From positions 265,193,299 to 265,257,298 of the forward strand of contig OY986435.1 in NCBI GenBank assembly GCA_963920525.1: DNA of 64,000 nucleotides. Direction: 5' to 3'. The notes below the pieces were generated by a model, which was given only the letters and a program-made list of their open reading frames with translations, did not search any database and was not told the DNA's origin. Positions within the stretch are counted from its first letter, which is position 1. The number at the start of each line of letters is the position of its first letter. The DNA is from Dichetophora obliterata. Lineage: Eukaryota > Arthropoda > Insecta > Diptera > Sciomyzidae. The translations under genes were made by a program, and so were the position numbers. Shown here piece after piece: positions 1 to 11,679 of this stretch.

Positions 1-1541
1 TACCGATGCACCTAAACCTCCGAGTGCGGATACTGTGTCCCTGCTAGCCGAAACTGTTTTCACCAATCCGACCAATTTGGATAATGCTGATTGGACACCC
101 GAAATTGAAAATAATGGATCAGAACCGGTAACACAAATCGAAATGAATTACATTGTGGCTAAGATGGGACTATCACAACAAAACTCGGAATGGTTGACAT
201 CATTTTTGAAGCGCAGAAAACTCATACAGCAAAATGTCAGCGCAACATCATACCGACAATGAGCTGATTTTCAGAAATTTTATTCTGTTGACGAAGCAAA
301 TACGTTCACGTACTGCCATGATATACTAGGCTTAGTGGAAAAATTGGAAATGGTTTATATCGCTGGCGACTGGTGTTTATTCATCGATGGTTCAGTTACC
401 AGTTTAAAGGCTCTGCTGCTGCACAAAAAAAAAATAAAAAACCATCCATTCCATTGGGATTCAGCACAACTATGAAGGAAACGTATGAAGCATTGGGCGA
501 AATTTTGAAGAAAATCAAATACGATGAACACAAATGGAACATTTGTTGCGATCTGAAGGTGGTCAACATACTACAAGGGATTATAGAAAAGGGCGGATAT
601 CCAAAATACTTCTGCTTCCTTTGTAATTGGGATTCACGATACAAAGGAAATCAATATCAATGTAAAGATTGGAAAGGAAGAACTCCCGAGCTCAACAAAC
701 AATTAAAATTACGCAATGAACCTATGATAAAGGACCTGGATGATATTTTGTTGCCACCGCTCTACATGAAACTGGGAATAGCTGGGAAATTCGTTGAAGT
801 GGTGGTCAAAAAAGTTAACGGCGCCTTTGACTGTTTGAAATCCATCTTTCCGAAACTCTGTGATGAGAAAATTAAAAACGGTACGTATCGTACTCTTTAT
901 TTAAATATTGTCATATTTAAATTTGTTAATTTCTATACATTCGCATTACCAATAATTTGTTCGTTTTTCTTATGTATTTAAAACAGGTATTCTCAATGGA
1001 CCTGATATTCGGAAATTGATCAAAAGTGATTCTTTCAGAAATTTGCTTTCAGAGCATCACGGCCACCAACATGCATGGAACGCATTGAAAGAAGTAATAG
1101 AAGGCGTTCTAGGAAAGAACCGTGTCCAGCGAGAAGAGATACAGCAACGAGTGGACAGGTTGCTGTATTATTTCGAAAAAATCGGTGCATCCATGACGCT
1201 GAAATTGCATTTCTTGCACCACCACCTCGATACCTTTTTGGCACAATCACCTCAGGAATCAGACGAACAAGGAGAGAGGTTCCACCAGGTGACCATGCCA
1301 ATTGAAAAGCGGTTCAAAAGCAAAAAATTGGATGCATTGCTTGCGGAGGTTTGTTGGTGAAGTTCCACAATTATGCAGTTTGAAGAAAGCACCGAAGATG
1401 AAGACATTGAAATTGGTGGACACAGTGAAAGAAACACGCCCTTCAGACTCAGACCATGAATATGAACAACCTACGAAGAAAACAAGATCATCAGAACCAC
1501 AAGCGTCAACTTCTACAAGGATGTATATTGCCAATAATTGA
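1..1541 (+). pseudogene. Relic of a spliced, repeat-associated arthropod gene family (function unknown)
   Basis: The reading frame is already open at base 1, so the 5' end lies outside the window. Conserved blocks occur in order: a GLVEKL..LFIDGS block (about 318-405), KPSIP and ICCDLKV (440-560), FCFLCNWDSR with paired cysteines (613-642), LLPPLYMKLGI (748-782), SDEQGERFHQ (1260-1289) and a terminal EVCW (1348-1359). I recognise this block pattern from multicopy genes of unknown function in arthropods and Hydra that behave like transposon cargo; that recognition is from memory. A TGA at 260-262 breaks the frame, and a frame change falls in the A-rich run at about 422-438. An acidic, serine-rich tail (SDSDHEYEQPTKK) follows in another frame up to 1541. 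The Cys-x2-Cys resembles metal binding, but the role is unknown. A homopolymer sequencing error could explain the frameshift. Confidence 0.6.
881..986 (+). other. Spliceosomal intron (106 bp, phase 1) in the relic gene
   Basis: The intron starts GTACGT and ends in a pyrimidine-rich stretch followed by AAACAG. Joining base 880 to base 987 makes a Gly codon and continues in frame as KIKNGILNGPDIRKL, which fits the conserved block order. A retained intron means this copy spread as DNA and not as a processed transcript. Confidence 0.75.
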
Positions 1542-2550
1542 AAAAATTTTCTAAATTTTGTTTTTATGCATATTATAATTGCGTATTAATTGCATATTAT
1601 TTTATCTTCAATAAGTTTTTATAAATTTTTTTTTTGCATTATAATTTTTTAATTTTTATTTTTATTTTAAGGGTGGTGGCTATAACTGATTTTTTAAATT
1701 CATACCTTTACTCAATTGCGAATAAAAGCGAAACGCGTGCATCGATTTTCATGATCTTTGTCTCATTTTGCTCATAGGTTATATGACTTTGCGAAAAAGT
1801 AACTACACTTTAAACTTATTTCCGTTTTGTATTTTTTATGAATTTAAAAAAAAATAAAAATATTTTTTTTCTTCATGCGCTTATTTTTAACTTGGAAACT
1901 GTTGCTTTTATAGGAAAGCAATATATGAATAGATTAAGGAAATTGTAATTCTTAATTTTTTAAAATTTATTTCAACTAAATCGGGCTAGTGGTTGTCGAG
2001 CTATGTCAAACAACAGGGCCTAAAACGTGATAAATTCCCCTATACGATAGTACCAACTTCAAGTCGATATTAAAAATATTTTGGCAGGTAAGAAGACAAA
2101 ACGAATGATGCAGAAATTCTTCTTTTTGGGTCTTATTTCACATATAGTTCTCAGAATTGAGTTGGCAAATCATGTGTTGTACTGTGTATGTGTTCAGTAA
2201 CCATAAGCAAATCTGTTTAATTAGTGTGAGTCGTTTTGCATGTGATTATTTCGATACGAAGAAGAGCATTCTGTCAAATCCCTCCTAAAAGCTGATGTAT
2301 GCAAAGTATGCGAGAAAGAACAAAATTATCATTAATTCAATTGATTGATTGATCCGATCATAAAATTTAGTTTTGCTACATTCTTTGGTATTATTTTTGT
2401 ATATAAAGGCAGAAAGCACAAATTTTTAATACAATTATTATTATTGTGGTGTCCGAAGTAAAACGACCAGCTTCAAGCTTACTTAACGACTGACTTTATT
2501 TTCTCACTTAAAATCTAAAAAGGTGCATTGAGTAAAAGCTTGGTGGGATA
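1542..2550. other. AT-rich non-coding stretch
   Basis: No coding signal, repeat array or terminal repeat is convincing here. Poly-A/T runs are common. Confidence 0.5.
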
Positions 2551-2625
2551 GGTTAGGTTAGGTTAGGTTAGGTTAGGTTAGGTTAGGTTAGGTTAGGTTA
2601 GGTTAGGTTAGGTTAGGTTAGGTTA
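2551..2625 (-). repeat. (GGTTA)15 tract = (TAACC)n tail of a LINE
   Basis: There are fifteen uninterrupted GGTTA units. They sit exactly at the 3' end of the minus-strand LINE, so the tract is best read as its tail, TAACC on the coding strand. It is also a permutation of the ancestral insect telomere repeat TTAGG/CCTAA. Confidence 0.8.
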
Positions 2626-4480
2626 GTGAGACTGTCTCAAACCAGACAGACTTAGGCCAATGAGGCCCAATATGAACCAAGGGTTAATTATTTCTCTCTT
2701 TCTATTTAAACCAATTTGAGCTGTTTACTAAGCCTAGGATTCGGTAAACTAAGAATCGGAGAGTTCGTCCAGGTGATTACAGAACCAGTTGCCTAAGTGG
2801 AGGAAGCGTTTTTTAGTCAGCGCTGGGCAAGTACAGAGGAAATGTACTGTAGATTCTTCCTCCTTCTAATCTCTACAGTTTCTGCAGAAGTCGTTGTGGG
2901 GTATGTTCAATCTTTGAACGTGTCTGCCAGTAAGGCAGTGCCTTGTAAGGATCCCTACCATGGTGCTAATGTGGTCTCTACTGAGAGAAATGAGTTCTTT
3001 TGAACACTTAAGGTTGAGTTTGAGCCAGATTTGCATGTGTTACTAGTTGACCATCTGTTGTTGGTTTTGATGCCGGATAACTGATGTGTAAGCAGTTTAC
3101 ATGTAGTGAGAGGAATACCAAGACTTGCCTTATCTATAGATAGTTGTTTGGTAGTACCTGTACGAGCGAGTTCATCTGCTTTGCAATTACCTAGAAAATC
3201 CTTACGTCTAGGAATCCAGCATAGAAGGATTCTGAGCTGCTTCGCCATCTCATTCGGAAAACTGCGGCACTTGAGAACTGTTTCAGGTGTTATTTCAACA
3301 GTTCCCTAGGGCTTTCAAAGCGGCTTGACTATCGGATAGTATGCAAATAGCCATGGAAGATATCTCATTTACCTGAAGCCAAGTTAAATCTTCATGTATA
3401 GCAGCGATTTTAGCTTGAAATAGCCTGAAGGCTTAATTAATGCTGAATGCTTCTGAACTTTGCCATCTAGTTTTGATCCATCAGTAAAAATCTCAATGAC
3501 ATTGTGAGGTGAACGGTTTTCTACTTCCCACTCTTCTCGAGAGGGAATGGATACATCGAACTTACTTTCAAAGGATAGTTTTTGTGTGAACTAGTCGATA
3601 GACCTAGGTATGGGAGGAAGAAATTTTCTAATGCAAGAATGCCCTAGCAAACCTTCTTTCCACTGGGAGATGCTTCTAGGCGGATGACTGTATTAGCGGC
3701 CATCTGTTTAGCTAGGATGTCAAGTGGTGTAAGATGGAGCTTTATGTCTAATGCGTTTGTCGAAGTGGTTCTTACGACTCCGCTGATGCACAGTTCCGCT
3801 GATCGTTGAACTTTACGGAGAAGGTTTAGGTGAGTCTGTTTTTTGAGTGCATGCCACCACACAATATAGCCAGTATACAGCCTTCTGTATATAGCCAGTG
3901 AGTAACACTTGGTTGTAAGCCCCATTTGCTACCTACCGCCTTTTTGCATGAGTACAGGACAATATTCGTTTTTTGTCTCTCTCGAGCAGATTGGGCTTCC
4001 AGTTTAGTTTCCTATCCAGTATAAGGACCAGGTGTTTTGCTTGATCTGAGAAGCTAAGTCTTGTGTTTTCCAGCTTAGGAGGACTAATTAGAGGTACATT
4101 GTGTTTTCTGGTGAAAACCAGCAACTCAGCGTTGTTTGGGTAAACGCTGAGCCCACAGCTAATAGCCCAGTTGATTAGAGTTTTAAGGAAATTTTGCATA
4201 ATATCTCGAATAGTAGATATGTATTTTCCGCAACGTCTTCACCATGCTGCACCAAATTTTGCCGTAATAATCCTGTCAACTAGCATTTGATCGCAGTGCA
4301 GTCAGCGCGGCATCCACCCCAAGCTCCGTTAGCGCATTAGTGATAGCTCTTGCTTCGACGTTATTAAAGACCCCTTCTATATCAATAAAAGCTATCATCG
4401 TATATTCCTTCTAAAGGAGGGATTTTTCAATGATGGAAACTACCTTTGGTGTAAGCTTGTTGTGCTATTGACATGTGGTG
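2551..4480 (-). mobile_element. LOA/I-type non-LTR retrotransposon, 5'-truncated and decayed
   Basis: Read on the minus strand, the protein order is RT then RNase H then a terminal Cys-His segment. The first RT part has IEKSLL, a stop (TAG), KEYTMIAFIDIEG and FNNV (about 4340-4450). The second, at 3933-4199, has CGLSVYPNNAELLVFTRK and LDRKLNWKPN. The third, at 3644-3925, has YRRLYTGYIVWWHALKK. RNase H lies at about 3130-3600 (YTDGSK-like block, then GNCKADELARTGT), and a terminal GILTRHCLTGRHVQRL segment at about 2880-2960. The segment that should carry the catalytic YADD box is missing between about 4200 and 4290, a small internal deletion. Several stops and frame changes make the copy dead. 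RNase H following RT is typical of the LOA and I groups. The 5' end near 4480 is approximate. Confidence 0.85.
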
Positions 4481-4629
4481 GGGTTAAAAGCCCACCAAAG
4501 ACATGAAGCAATGGCGATTTTAAGCTTGACAGATGTATGTGAAAAAAACGAAACAATACAAACGGTAGCTCAACTCGTCGGATATTTCCGATTTGTGAAA
4601 TATCAGAAATGAAGTGAAAATCCTTTTTA

Positions 4630-4855
4630 TTATATATGTTTTTTATGCCGACTCCGAACGGCTTATGTTCTCAAGAAGCTTTACATGGCAATTTTTACTC
4701 TCTGAGGCTTGCCATTGTCTGCAGAGAGGTGACGACCGATCAGAAAAATTAATTCAATTGAAAACCTTCTGTCGGAGCTGGAATTGAAACCGGGCTACGG
4801 CGGTTCTTTAGCTTAGGGGCCACGCACTCTACCCTCTAAGCTACGGTCGCCACAT
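4630..4855 (-). mobile_element. tRNA-derived SINE
   Basis: On the minus strand the head starts near 4853 (GTGGCGACCGTAGCTTAGAG). It has a Pol III box A-like TAGCTTAGAGGGTAGAG and, at 4780-4791, a box B-like GGTTTCAATTCC. The body ends with CCGTTCGGAGTCGGCATAAA and an A/T-rich tail. From memory, a GGAGTCGGC tail resembles RTE-type LINE 3' ends, which would suggest RTE-assisted mobilisation. A related head lies at 19672-19748 on the same strand. Confidence 0.65.
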
Positions 4856-4861
4856 ATCGGT

Positions 4862-4990
4862 GTTGCTTGGGTTAAGTCTAATATCAAAGTTTCGATAAAT
4901 CTTGCTTCAAAGTTTTCAATCACATTATAAGTTATATGAAAAGATCTTTAGTTTTCGTGTCATAGTTTTGCTTAGGTAACTCAAGCTGCT
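4862..4990. repeat. Dispersed repeat shared with 63858-63990
   Basis: Both sites carry AATCTTGCTTCAAAGTTTTC followed a few bases later by TATAAGTTATATGAAA, in the same orientation, with related flanks. This is a repeat family of unknown type. Confidence 0.6.
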
Positions 4991-5094
4991 CCAGATTTAA
5001 TGAGTTCATAGTGTTATATTCGTGGAGCATCGCTTCATATATAACTCAGTTCTGTCTTAAGTCGACTTAAGCGATTATTGCTTATCGAGACGAT

Positions 5095-5220
5095 ATATGC
5101 AACATATGCAAGTTGTATTCAAATTGTATTCAAGTTGTTTGCAAATCGTATGCAAGTTGTATAAAACGTATTCAAGATATATACCCTATGCAAAATGTAT
5201 GCAATATGCAGAAAGTTTCT
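5095..5220. repeat. Short degenerate repeat of GTATKCAAGTT-like units
   Basis: About ten variants of GTATTCAAGTT or GTATGCAAGTT follow each other. The small open frames across them are products of the repetition. Confidence 0.5.
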
Positions 5221-6367
5221 GCTTTTGTTGGACACCGACCTTTTTTTCGCTACATACCAGGGATGATAATTCCAATTTTCGGTTTGGTACTTAGCAGATT
5301 TTAAAAAGTACTCAATTAAGGAATAAAATAAAAATATGCAAGAAGTTTTAGAAGCTTGGAAGGGTTTCCAAACGTTAAGTTTGTAGTGCCTGGTTACAAT
5401 GAAAATTAGTGATGAGAAATTTTTTAGTAGCGTACAAGGCGTTTACACTAGTACAGCAGTAGTAGCATTCAAGGACAGTTGAATTACATTTAAAACTTTT
5501 AATCCATTTAAACTTACTTTTGCAACTATCGGAACTTTTTTGAAGACAGTTCACGAGAAAGAAGCTAGGACAGTAATGACATCAAGTATATTGAAGAACA
5601 GACAAGCTTAAGCGTATTATTTAAGAAAATGTATTCAAAATGTAAAAAAGTCAACAAATTTTAACTTGCCAACTGCCTATATGCACTTCGAAAACTTAAT
5701 TTTGAACAATTTTTGACAATACGTAAATGGGCATTTCAACAGAGAAGTCAACCATGACCAACTAATTAAAAGTTTATTATTTTATCCAAGAATAACATTT
5801 TATTTTTACAAATTTAAGCAATTTATGCATAAATTCATTTACCAGGATGATCAAATCGTCTGCACTGTTTCACAAATGTAGTTTTTCCTTTTCGTAAATG
5901 TTTCGTTAATTTTTTTGTTTTAGTAAAAATGGAAGGCATTGGCTAAAGATATTGGAAAAAATGGTTGAGGCAAGAAAAAAAAATATTAAATTTGTTTTTT
6001 ACTTACAAAATTACATAATTTCTTAACAGCCTAATTACTTTATTTCCCAATTGCACTACAATGGAAATTTAAGGGCAGGTTCTCATCTCGAGCTCCGAAA
6101 ACACGGTAATGTTCTTTATTTGTTTTTCAAAGAAGGAAGTAAATGATTACCTTGAGTTTTTTGACAATTATTTATTGATTCATAAAGTGTAGGAAAATAT
6201 TTTTTTGGTGCATAAATGTGAAACGTGATGTGTCAATTGCCGTCAAACGTCACGTTGAAAAAAAGGTACCCAAACGTTTTCCATCCCACGGCACGTTCAT
6301 GTCATCTGATGTAAAAAAAAACAAACAATTTTATAAATTTTATTGTATTTATTGGAGCTTGAACCTA

Positions 6368-7482
6368 AAGGGTGTCCCAACAAGAGCGCAATTTTTAAAT
6401 TTTAAATAAAACACAGATGTTTAAAAAAATCGTGAACTTTATTATATCGTAAAGTAGACAGAATGACTTAAAAAACCCCAAAGAAAAAATCTAATGGTGT
6501 TAAATCGCACGATCTAGGCGGCCAATTCTGATCTCCAAAACGCGAAATAACACGACCGAGAAATGACTGATGCAGCAATTGAATTGTTTCTCTGGCTGTA
6601 TGATATGTGGCGCCGTCTTGTTGGAACCACATGCCCTCCACATTCATTTCTTCAATTCTAGGCAAGAAAAACTGGTTATCATTTCACGATACCGAACACC
6701 ATTCACTGTTTGCGCTTGACCTGCCTCATTTTCATAAAAAAAAGGTCCAATGATTCCTCCAGCCCAAAAACCACACCACACAGTGGCACGTTGAGGATGC
6801 ATTTGCTTCTCGTGAATCACTCGAGGATTTTCCTCACCCCAAATGCGACAATTCTGCCTATTGACGAAGCCATCAAGATGGAAATGGGCCTCGTCACTGA
6901 AGATGATTTTAGCGGCAAAATCAGCATTTTCATGTTGTCTCTCCAATACCCAATTAACGAACTCCCTTCGCAGTCCATGGTCAGCTGGCTTCAGTTCCTG
7001 AGTCAATTGAACTTTGTACGCATGAAGATGCAAATCTTTCGTCAAAATTCGCTGCATAGTGGATTTGGAGACACCAATTTGCTGAGCTCGGTGTCGAATT
7101 GAGGTGGATGGAGTTTGAGCGACATCATTATGTATAGCTGCGACATTTTCGGTCGATCGACCTGGTCGAAGGCGCGTTGTTATCTTTACATCACTAACAG
7201 ACCCAGTTTCGGCAAATTTATCCATTAATCTCTTTACAGTTGACTCTTTTGGAGCATTATTGTGACCCCAAATTGATCGCAATTTGCGAACTGTAGCCGC
7301 AAAACTTTCACCGTTTTGTTAAAACAATTTCACAATGAGAATGCGTTGTTCATTCGTGTAGCGCTCCATTTTTACTAACCTCGTACCTTCTACTAGCAAA
7401 CAATAACAATTGTTCAAATGTCAAACAATGACACTTCGAATGGCGCCAAATTTAAAAATTGCGTTCTTGTTGGGACACCCTT
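6368..7482 (-). mobile_element. Mariner/Tc1-superfamily element, rosa-like (DD41D), copy 1
   Basis: The terminal inverted repeats extend over about 33 bp (left AAGGGTGTCCCAACAAGAGC, right its reverse complement with one difference: AACGC against AGCGC). A TA duplication lies on each side (6366-6367 and 7483-7484). The 1115-bp length is short for a full element, because the C-terminal end of the transposase frame is deleted. It is inserted inside hAT-like element 1. Confidence 0.9.
6442..7369 (-). pseudogene. rosa-like mariner transposase, degenerate
   Basis: The start ATG is at 7369 (MERYTNEQRILIVKLF), followed at once by a TAA near 7320. The helix-turn-helix region (KESTVKRLMDKFAETGSV, then STSIRHRAQQIGVSKST) precedes the DDD domain. 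The first Asp is in IIFSDEAHF and the second in WFQQDGATYHT. The third is in SCDLTPLDFF, 41 residues after the second, which is the rosa signature within the mariner superfamily. A frameshift lies in the A run at about 6667-6671, and another in the A-rich run near 6480-6490. After DLTPLDF the frame runs almost directly into the terminal repeat, so about 60-80 C-terminal residues are lost. This is a dead copy. Confidence 0.88.
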
Positions 7483-8339
7483 TATAATATCAATAAATAA
7501 TTGAAAGTAGCAAAAATGGCAAACATTTGAATTTTAAGTAGCATTTTTTCACATTTTGCGCTCCTTAAAGTTCTATAAAAAACCGGCCAATGTTATCTAA
7601 ACTTAGGTTTTGGATCCAATAAATGTTATCTACTTTAAGAAAAAATCCAAGTCAATCCATAGAGTAGTTTTTGAGTTATAGTGGAGACCAGTTTGTAAGA
7701 CACAATTTTTCAGAAAACGCGTTTTAAGATTTGGTAAACGATTGTCTCGAGTGCGTTAATGAAAATATGGGTGCGTTTCTAATGCGATAACTTTTTTATG
7801 CAATAGTCTAGTTAAAAATCACTTGTGTGTTTTAAACCTTTAGGATCGATTGTTGTCATTGGTTTTATTTAATATAGTGCTACTTTATTACTACACAAAT
7901 CAAAAAAGTCTATACTATAAAAATATTAATTTAAAAATAAGATTTTTCATTTTTTTAAAATTTTTTTTTTTACTGTCTTAATAGTAATGCCTAGTGTAAA
8001 TTATGTGTAAGATAAAACAAGTGAAAAATGTCTTATGCAGTATTTGTAAAAAGTACTAAAATCATTGCGGGGGTAATGCGGTACTTTTGAAAAGCGAAAA
8101 GTACTGACTTTAGTACTTTAGTACTGAATTTATCATCCCTGCTTCATACCAGAGCTGTAAAATGGGCATTCATATTCAGGATTTTAAGTACAACTTAATA
8201 ACGACATAATGATGCATTCAATGAATGCCAAATTGATTTATAAATAAAATTTTTACTTCACATGCATTTTTAAAAAAATTATTAAATATTTATTTCAATT
8301 ATTCATTTTCGTTATTCAGAATAATGAATCACTTTTAGT

Positions 8340-8700
8340 ATTCATTTGAATGATATTAAAAAAGAATACAATTCAAAAAGAATTTAAAAATTTTCAACTA
8401 TTCTTTCTTTGTTCATTATTCATTTTTTATGCGTTATTAATTTTTTATTCGTTATTAATTTTTTTATTCATTATTCATTTGTTATTCTTTTGTTTTTCAT
8501 TATTACTTTGTTGCTCATTATTAATTTTTTATTCATTATTCCTTTTTTATTCATTATACATTTATTATTCATTATATGCTTGTAATTCATTATTCATTTT
8601 TTATTTATTATTCATTTTTTTTTCATTATTAATTTGTATTCATTATTTATTTTTTTCAATATATTTTCAATATTTATTTATTATTATAGAGAAAATGAAT
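8340..8700. repeat. TTATTCATT-type minisatellite (left arm of hAT-like element 2)
   Basis: The array is built from variants of TTATTCATTATT and TTATTCATTTTTT. The 121-codon Phe/Leu-rich open frame here is produced by the repetition and is not a gene. The inverted counterpart is at 11816-12170, duplicated again at 13713-14067. Confidence 0.75.
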
Positions 8701-9079
8701 ACAAATAAGAACTAAGTTCTTTTACAGTATAATGGATGCTTAATAATAAACAAAATTGGGCAAACATAACAACAACCTAAATTAGCGCAAGGCTTTGTGA
8801 TGCTTATGTACTAAGAAAAAGATATAATTTAATAGAATGCAAAACAGACTAACTGACTTACAGCTAACATTAAGACAAAAAAATTTATTGTTAACACATT
8901 TTTGCATATATAAATTAATTTAGAACTAAATTAGAAGATAGAAAAATATAATATAGATAGAATATAAAAAAGGAAAGAAAACAGAAATTAAGTAGCAGAA
9001 AAATGAACAAGAACAGATTGCCTGAAAGTTTCTACCCTAGTTATTTCCCTTAAACCACGCGGCAACGCATTCCACAGTC

Positions 9080-9301
9080 TTACAGCATTAATGAAAAAAG
9101 ATTTGAACTATTAAGAGAGCCGCGTCTAGAGATAATAAGCAAGTTACATCTTCTGGATATACTAAACTGTAATTTTTCATAAAGATAATAAGGAGTTTTA
9201 GTGTGAATAATTTTATGGAGGTAGATGCAGTTTCTAGCATTCAAATACTCTATCAAGCTACAACCAAGTATTGCATTTCGGAACAAGTTTACTTTACGGG
9301 C
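9080..9301 (-). pseudogene. C-terminal segment of the CR1/Jockey-group LINE, downstream of the Foldback insert
   Basis: The frame reads NLFRNAILGCSLIEYLNARNC and then LYEKLQFSISRR. It continues in another frame to LWNALPRGLREITRV near 9000-9070. It is the direct continuation of the RT frame once the Foldback-like element is removed. Confidence 0.7.
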
Positions 9302-10373
9302 TACGCACCGATTTTTTTTTTTTTTTTTAGAAAAATGGGGTTTTACCCCCTAAAAAGGAATACGTAAGAAAAAAGCCCGGACTCTTCTAGTTTTTTTTTT
9401 AAAATCCCCAAAGTTTTGAAAAAAGTGCAAAATGGGTACATGTAAACAATACCAAACATGACATTTTTAAATTTTTTTTTTTTTGTAATGTGTATTTGGA
9501 GGTAAAATAGGGAATGGTGAAAAAAGAAAAGGGTCTATCTGAAGTGGTTTATAAGATATAGTGGTTCAACATTGAAGAAATGGGCCCAAAAAGGAGTGAT
9601 CTTTTTGTCCTTTAAAAGTAAACATTATGAGTATCAAAAGAAAGGTATTAACAACAGCTATTGAAAGAGTTATTAATAATTGAAATCGATGCATAAGTTT
9701 TGAAGATAATAGTGTTTTTATAATGTTTATAAGATTCTCAACGTTTCTTACAAGGCGAAATAACTTCATAATAAAAAAAGCACCAGAAAAAAATCAAGTA
9801 ATTATACAAGAGCATATAAGAACTTTTGAAGAAAATATTGTTGAAGATGAAAATAGCGCCGCAGGCGAAAAATTGTTATAAAAAATCGCGCGATTTTTTC
9901 TAACAATTTTTCATTATGTCAGTATAAATATTTGGAGTGTAAGTAGGAAATAGAAAAGCAGTGTTTTTTTTTAAATTTATGAATGGATTTCAATGATTAA
10001 TGCTTCTTTCAGTAGGTATTAACACAACCTTTCTTCTGATACCCATAATGCTTACTTTTATAGAAGAAAAAATACTTACTTTTTTGGGCCAATTTCTTCA
10101 ATTTGGAACCACTATATCTTCTAAAATACTTGAGATAGAGCTTTTATTTTTCCACAATTTGCTATTTTACCTCCAAATACACATTACAAAAAAAAAATTA
10201 AAAAATGTCATGTTTGGTATTGTTTACATGTACCCATTTTGCACTTTTTTCAAAACTTTGGGGATTTTTAAAAAAAAAACTAGAAGAGTCCGGGCTTTTT
10301 TTTTTGCACGATCATGATCAGCGCCCGAAAATACATAATAAAAAGGCATAAGTGTAGTTTACGGGCGATGTAG
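9302..10373. mobile_element. Foldback-like palindromic element inserted in the LINE
   Basis: Arms of about 240 bp face each other: 9376-9620 begins GCCCGGACTCTTCTAG and 10040-10295 ends CTAGAAGAGTCCGGGC. Shared inner blocks include ACATGTAAACAATACC and TGTATTTGGAGGTAAAATAG with their complements. A 22-bp hairpin with one mismatch and no spacer lies near the centre (9868-9911, TCGCGCGA core). The insert is bracketed by TTTACGGGC at 9293-9301 and 10374-10382, a 9-bp duplication as in Foldback elements. Removing the insert and one repeat restores the LINE frame (GFRNARKVNLFRNAIL), which confirms the boundaries. Confidence 0.8.
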
Positions 10374-10500
10374 TTTACGGGCATTTCTAAAGCCGGAAAG
10401 ATGATCAAACTTGTTCAACCCATATACAAAACGCGTGGCATAGTTAAAAGCAATATTTAGTTTCAGCTGAGAGGAAGAATCAAGTTTACTGTATACTATC

Positions 10501-11679
10501 TCAGAGTAAGTTATAACGGGCATGGTAAGTTATAACGGGCATGATAAGTTGCTTGACTAGTAATTTTTTGAATTCAATAGTGCATGAGTTGGCGGACATT
10601 CTTAAGTTACGTAGGATATAATAAACTTTTTGGACAACATTATTAACATGATCAGTACAAGAAAGGAACGAATTAAGACAAAAACCAAGGTTAACAATTT
10701 TTGACACAACACTAAGCTTGCTAGTACCAATAAATAAGTCAGGGACAGCAGCAAGAGAAGTTTTATTTTTGCAGAGAGGTAAGACATAAGATTTCGCAGC
10801 ATTAAGTTGAAGACCATTACTACACGCCCATTGATGTATCCTACATAGATCAGCATTAAATTTTCTTGAGAGTTCATCTAAATTTTCAATTCTACTAGAA
10901 AGATAAAGTTGTATGTCGTCAGCGTAAGCATGTAAGGAAACGTGATTGCATACAGTAAAGAGGTCATTAATAAAGATTGTGAAGAGAAGAGGTCCAAGAA
11001 TGGAGCCTTGTGGAACACTACTTAAGACCGGCTTATGGCGTGAGAAGAATTGATCAACTTTAACTCTCTGTGATCTGTACGACAAATAACAAGAAATAAA
11101 ATTCACAGCACTTGATGAAAACCCAAAAAGATACTTAAGCTTATAACGTAATTAAGAGTGACTTACTTTATCAAAAGCCTTTGAAAAATCTAGCAGGCAA
11201 AGTAGCGACAATAATCCAGCATCAAAATTAGGACGTAAATCATCGAGTACTTTAACAACTGCTGAACCACACCCATGCCCCACCCGAAAACCAGATTGAT
11301 ATGGCGACAAAAGATTTTTTGCAGAAAGAAACTTATTGATTTGAATGCTTATAAGCTTTTCACAAACCTTAGATAAGAGAGATAAAATACTTATTGGCCT
11401 AAAATCATTTGGACCAGCAGGGTTAGATTTTTTTGCAACTGGAAGGACAGTTGCAATTTTCCAGATACCAGGAAATGAAGAAGAAGTGAAGCAATGGTTA
11501 ATAATATGCGTTAGAGGACTTATTATATGAGGCAATATGATCTTTATAAATCTGATGGGAATACCATCTTCACCCATAGCATTGGACTTTATTTGCATCT
11601 CACAATTCCCAACCTCAAGTTCACTAACAGGGGTAAACTCAAAAAAATGTGGAAAATTAAAAGTACTAAGTGAATTCAT
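10501..11679 (-). pseudogene. Reverse transcriptase of the CR1/Jockey-group LINE (near-intact domain)
   Basis: The minus-strand frame carries the RT blocks in order: NDFRPISILSLLSKVCEKL, SPYQSGFR, LLDFSKAFDKV, SVPQGSILGPLLF and the catalytic HAYADDIQLYLS. Only one stop (TAA near 11152) interrupts about 390 codons. At 10511-10548 a 19-bp segment containing TTATAACGGGCATG is tandemly duplicated and shifts the frame. Beyond it the C-terminal part continues as IAFNYATRFVYGLNKFDHL. The protein would copy its own RNA at a nicked target. This copy lacks an N-terminal endonuclease. Codons 11106-11679 recur unchanged in the duplicated block downstream. Confidence 0.85.

Larger units (their letters stand above)
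5258..8141. mobile_element. hAT-like non-autonomous element 1 (TIR CAGGGATGATAA)
   Basis: The left end reads CAGGGATGATAA and the right end is its reverse complement, TTATCATCCCTG. The flanking 8-mers are CTACATAC (5250-5257) and CTTCATAC (8142-8149), 7 of 8 identical. That fits the 8-bp duplication of the hAT superfamily. GTACT motifs are enriched near both ends. No hAT transposase frame is visible. Without the mariner inside it (6368-7482) the element is about 1.77 kb. Confidence 0.7.

Noticed and set aside
2551..2625. Telomere or subtelomere
   Set aside because: The tract is internal, only 15 units long, and forms the 3' tail of a LINE.
6710..7102. 130-codon plus-strand frame
   Set aside because: Shadow of the minus-strand mariner transposase.
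8350..8715. 121-codon open frame
   Set aside because: It is the translation of a TTATTCATT minisatellite, with Phe/Leu/Ile repeats and no gene features.
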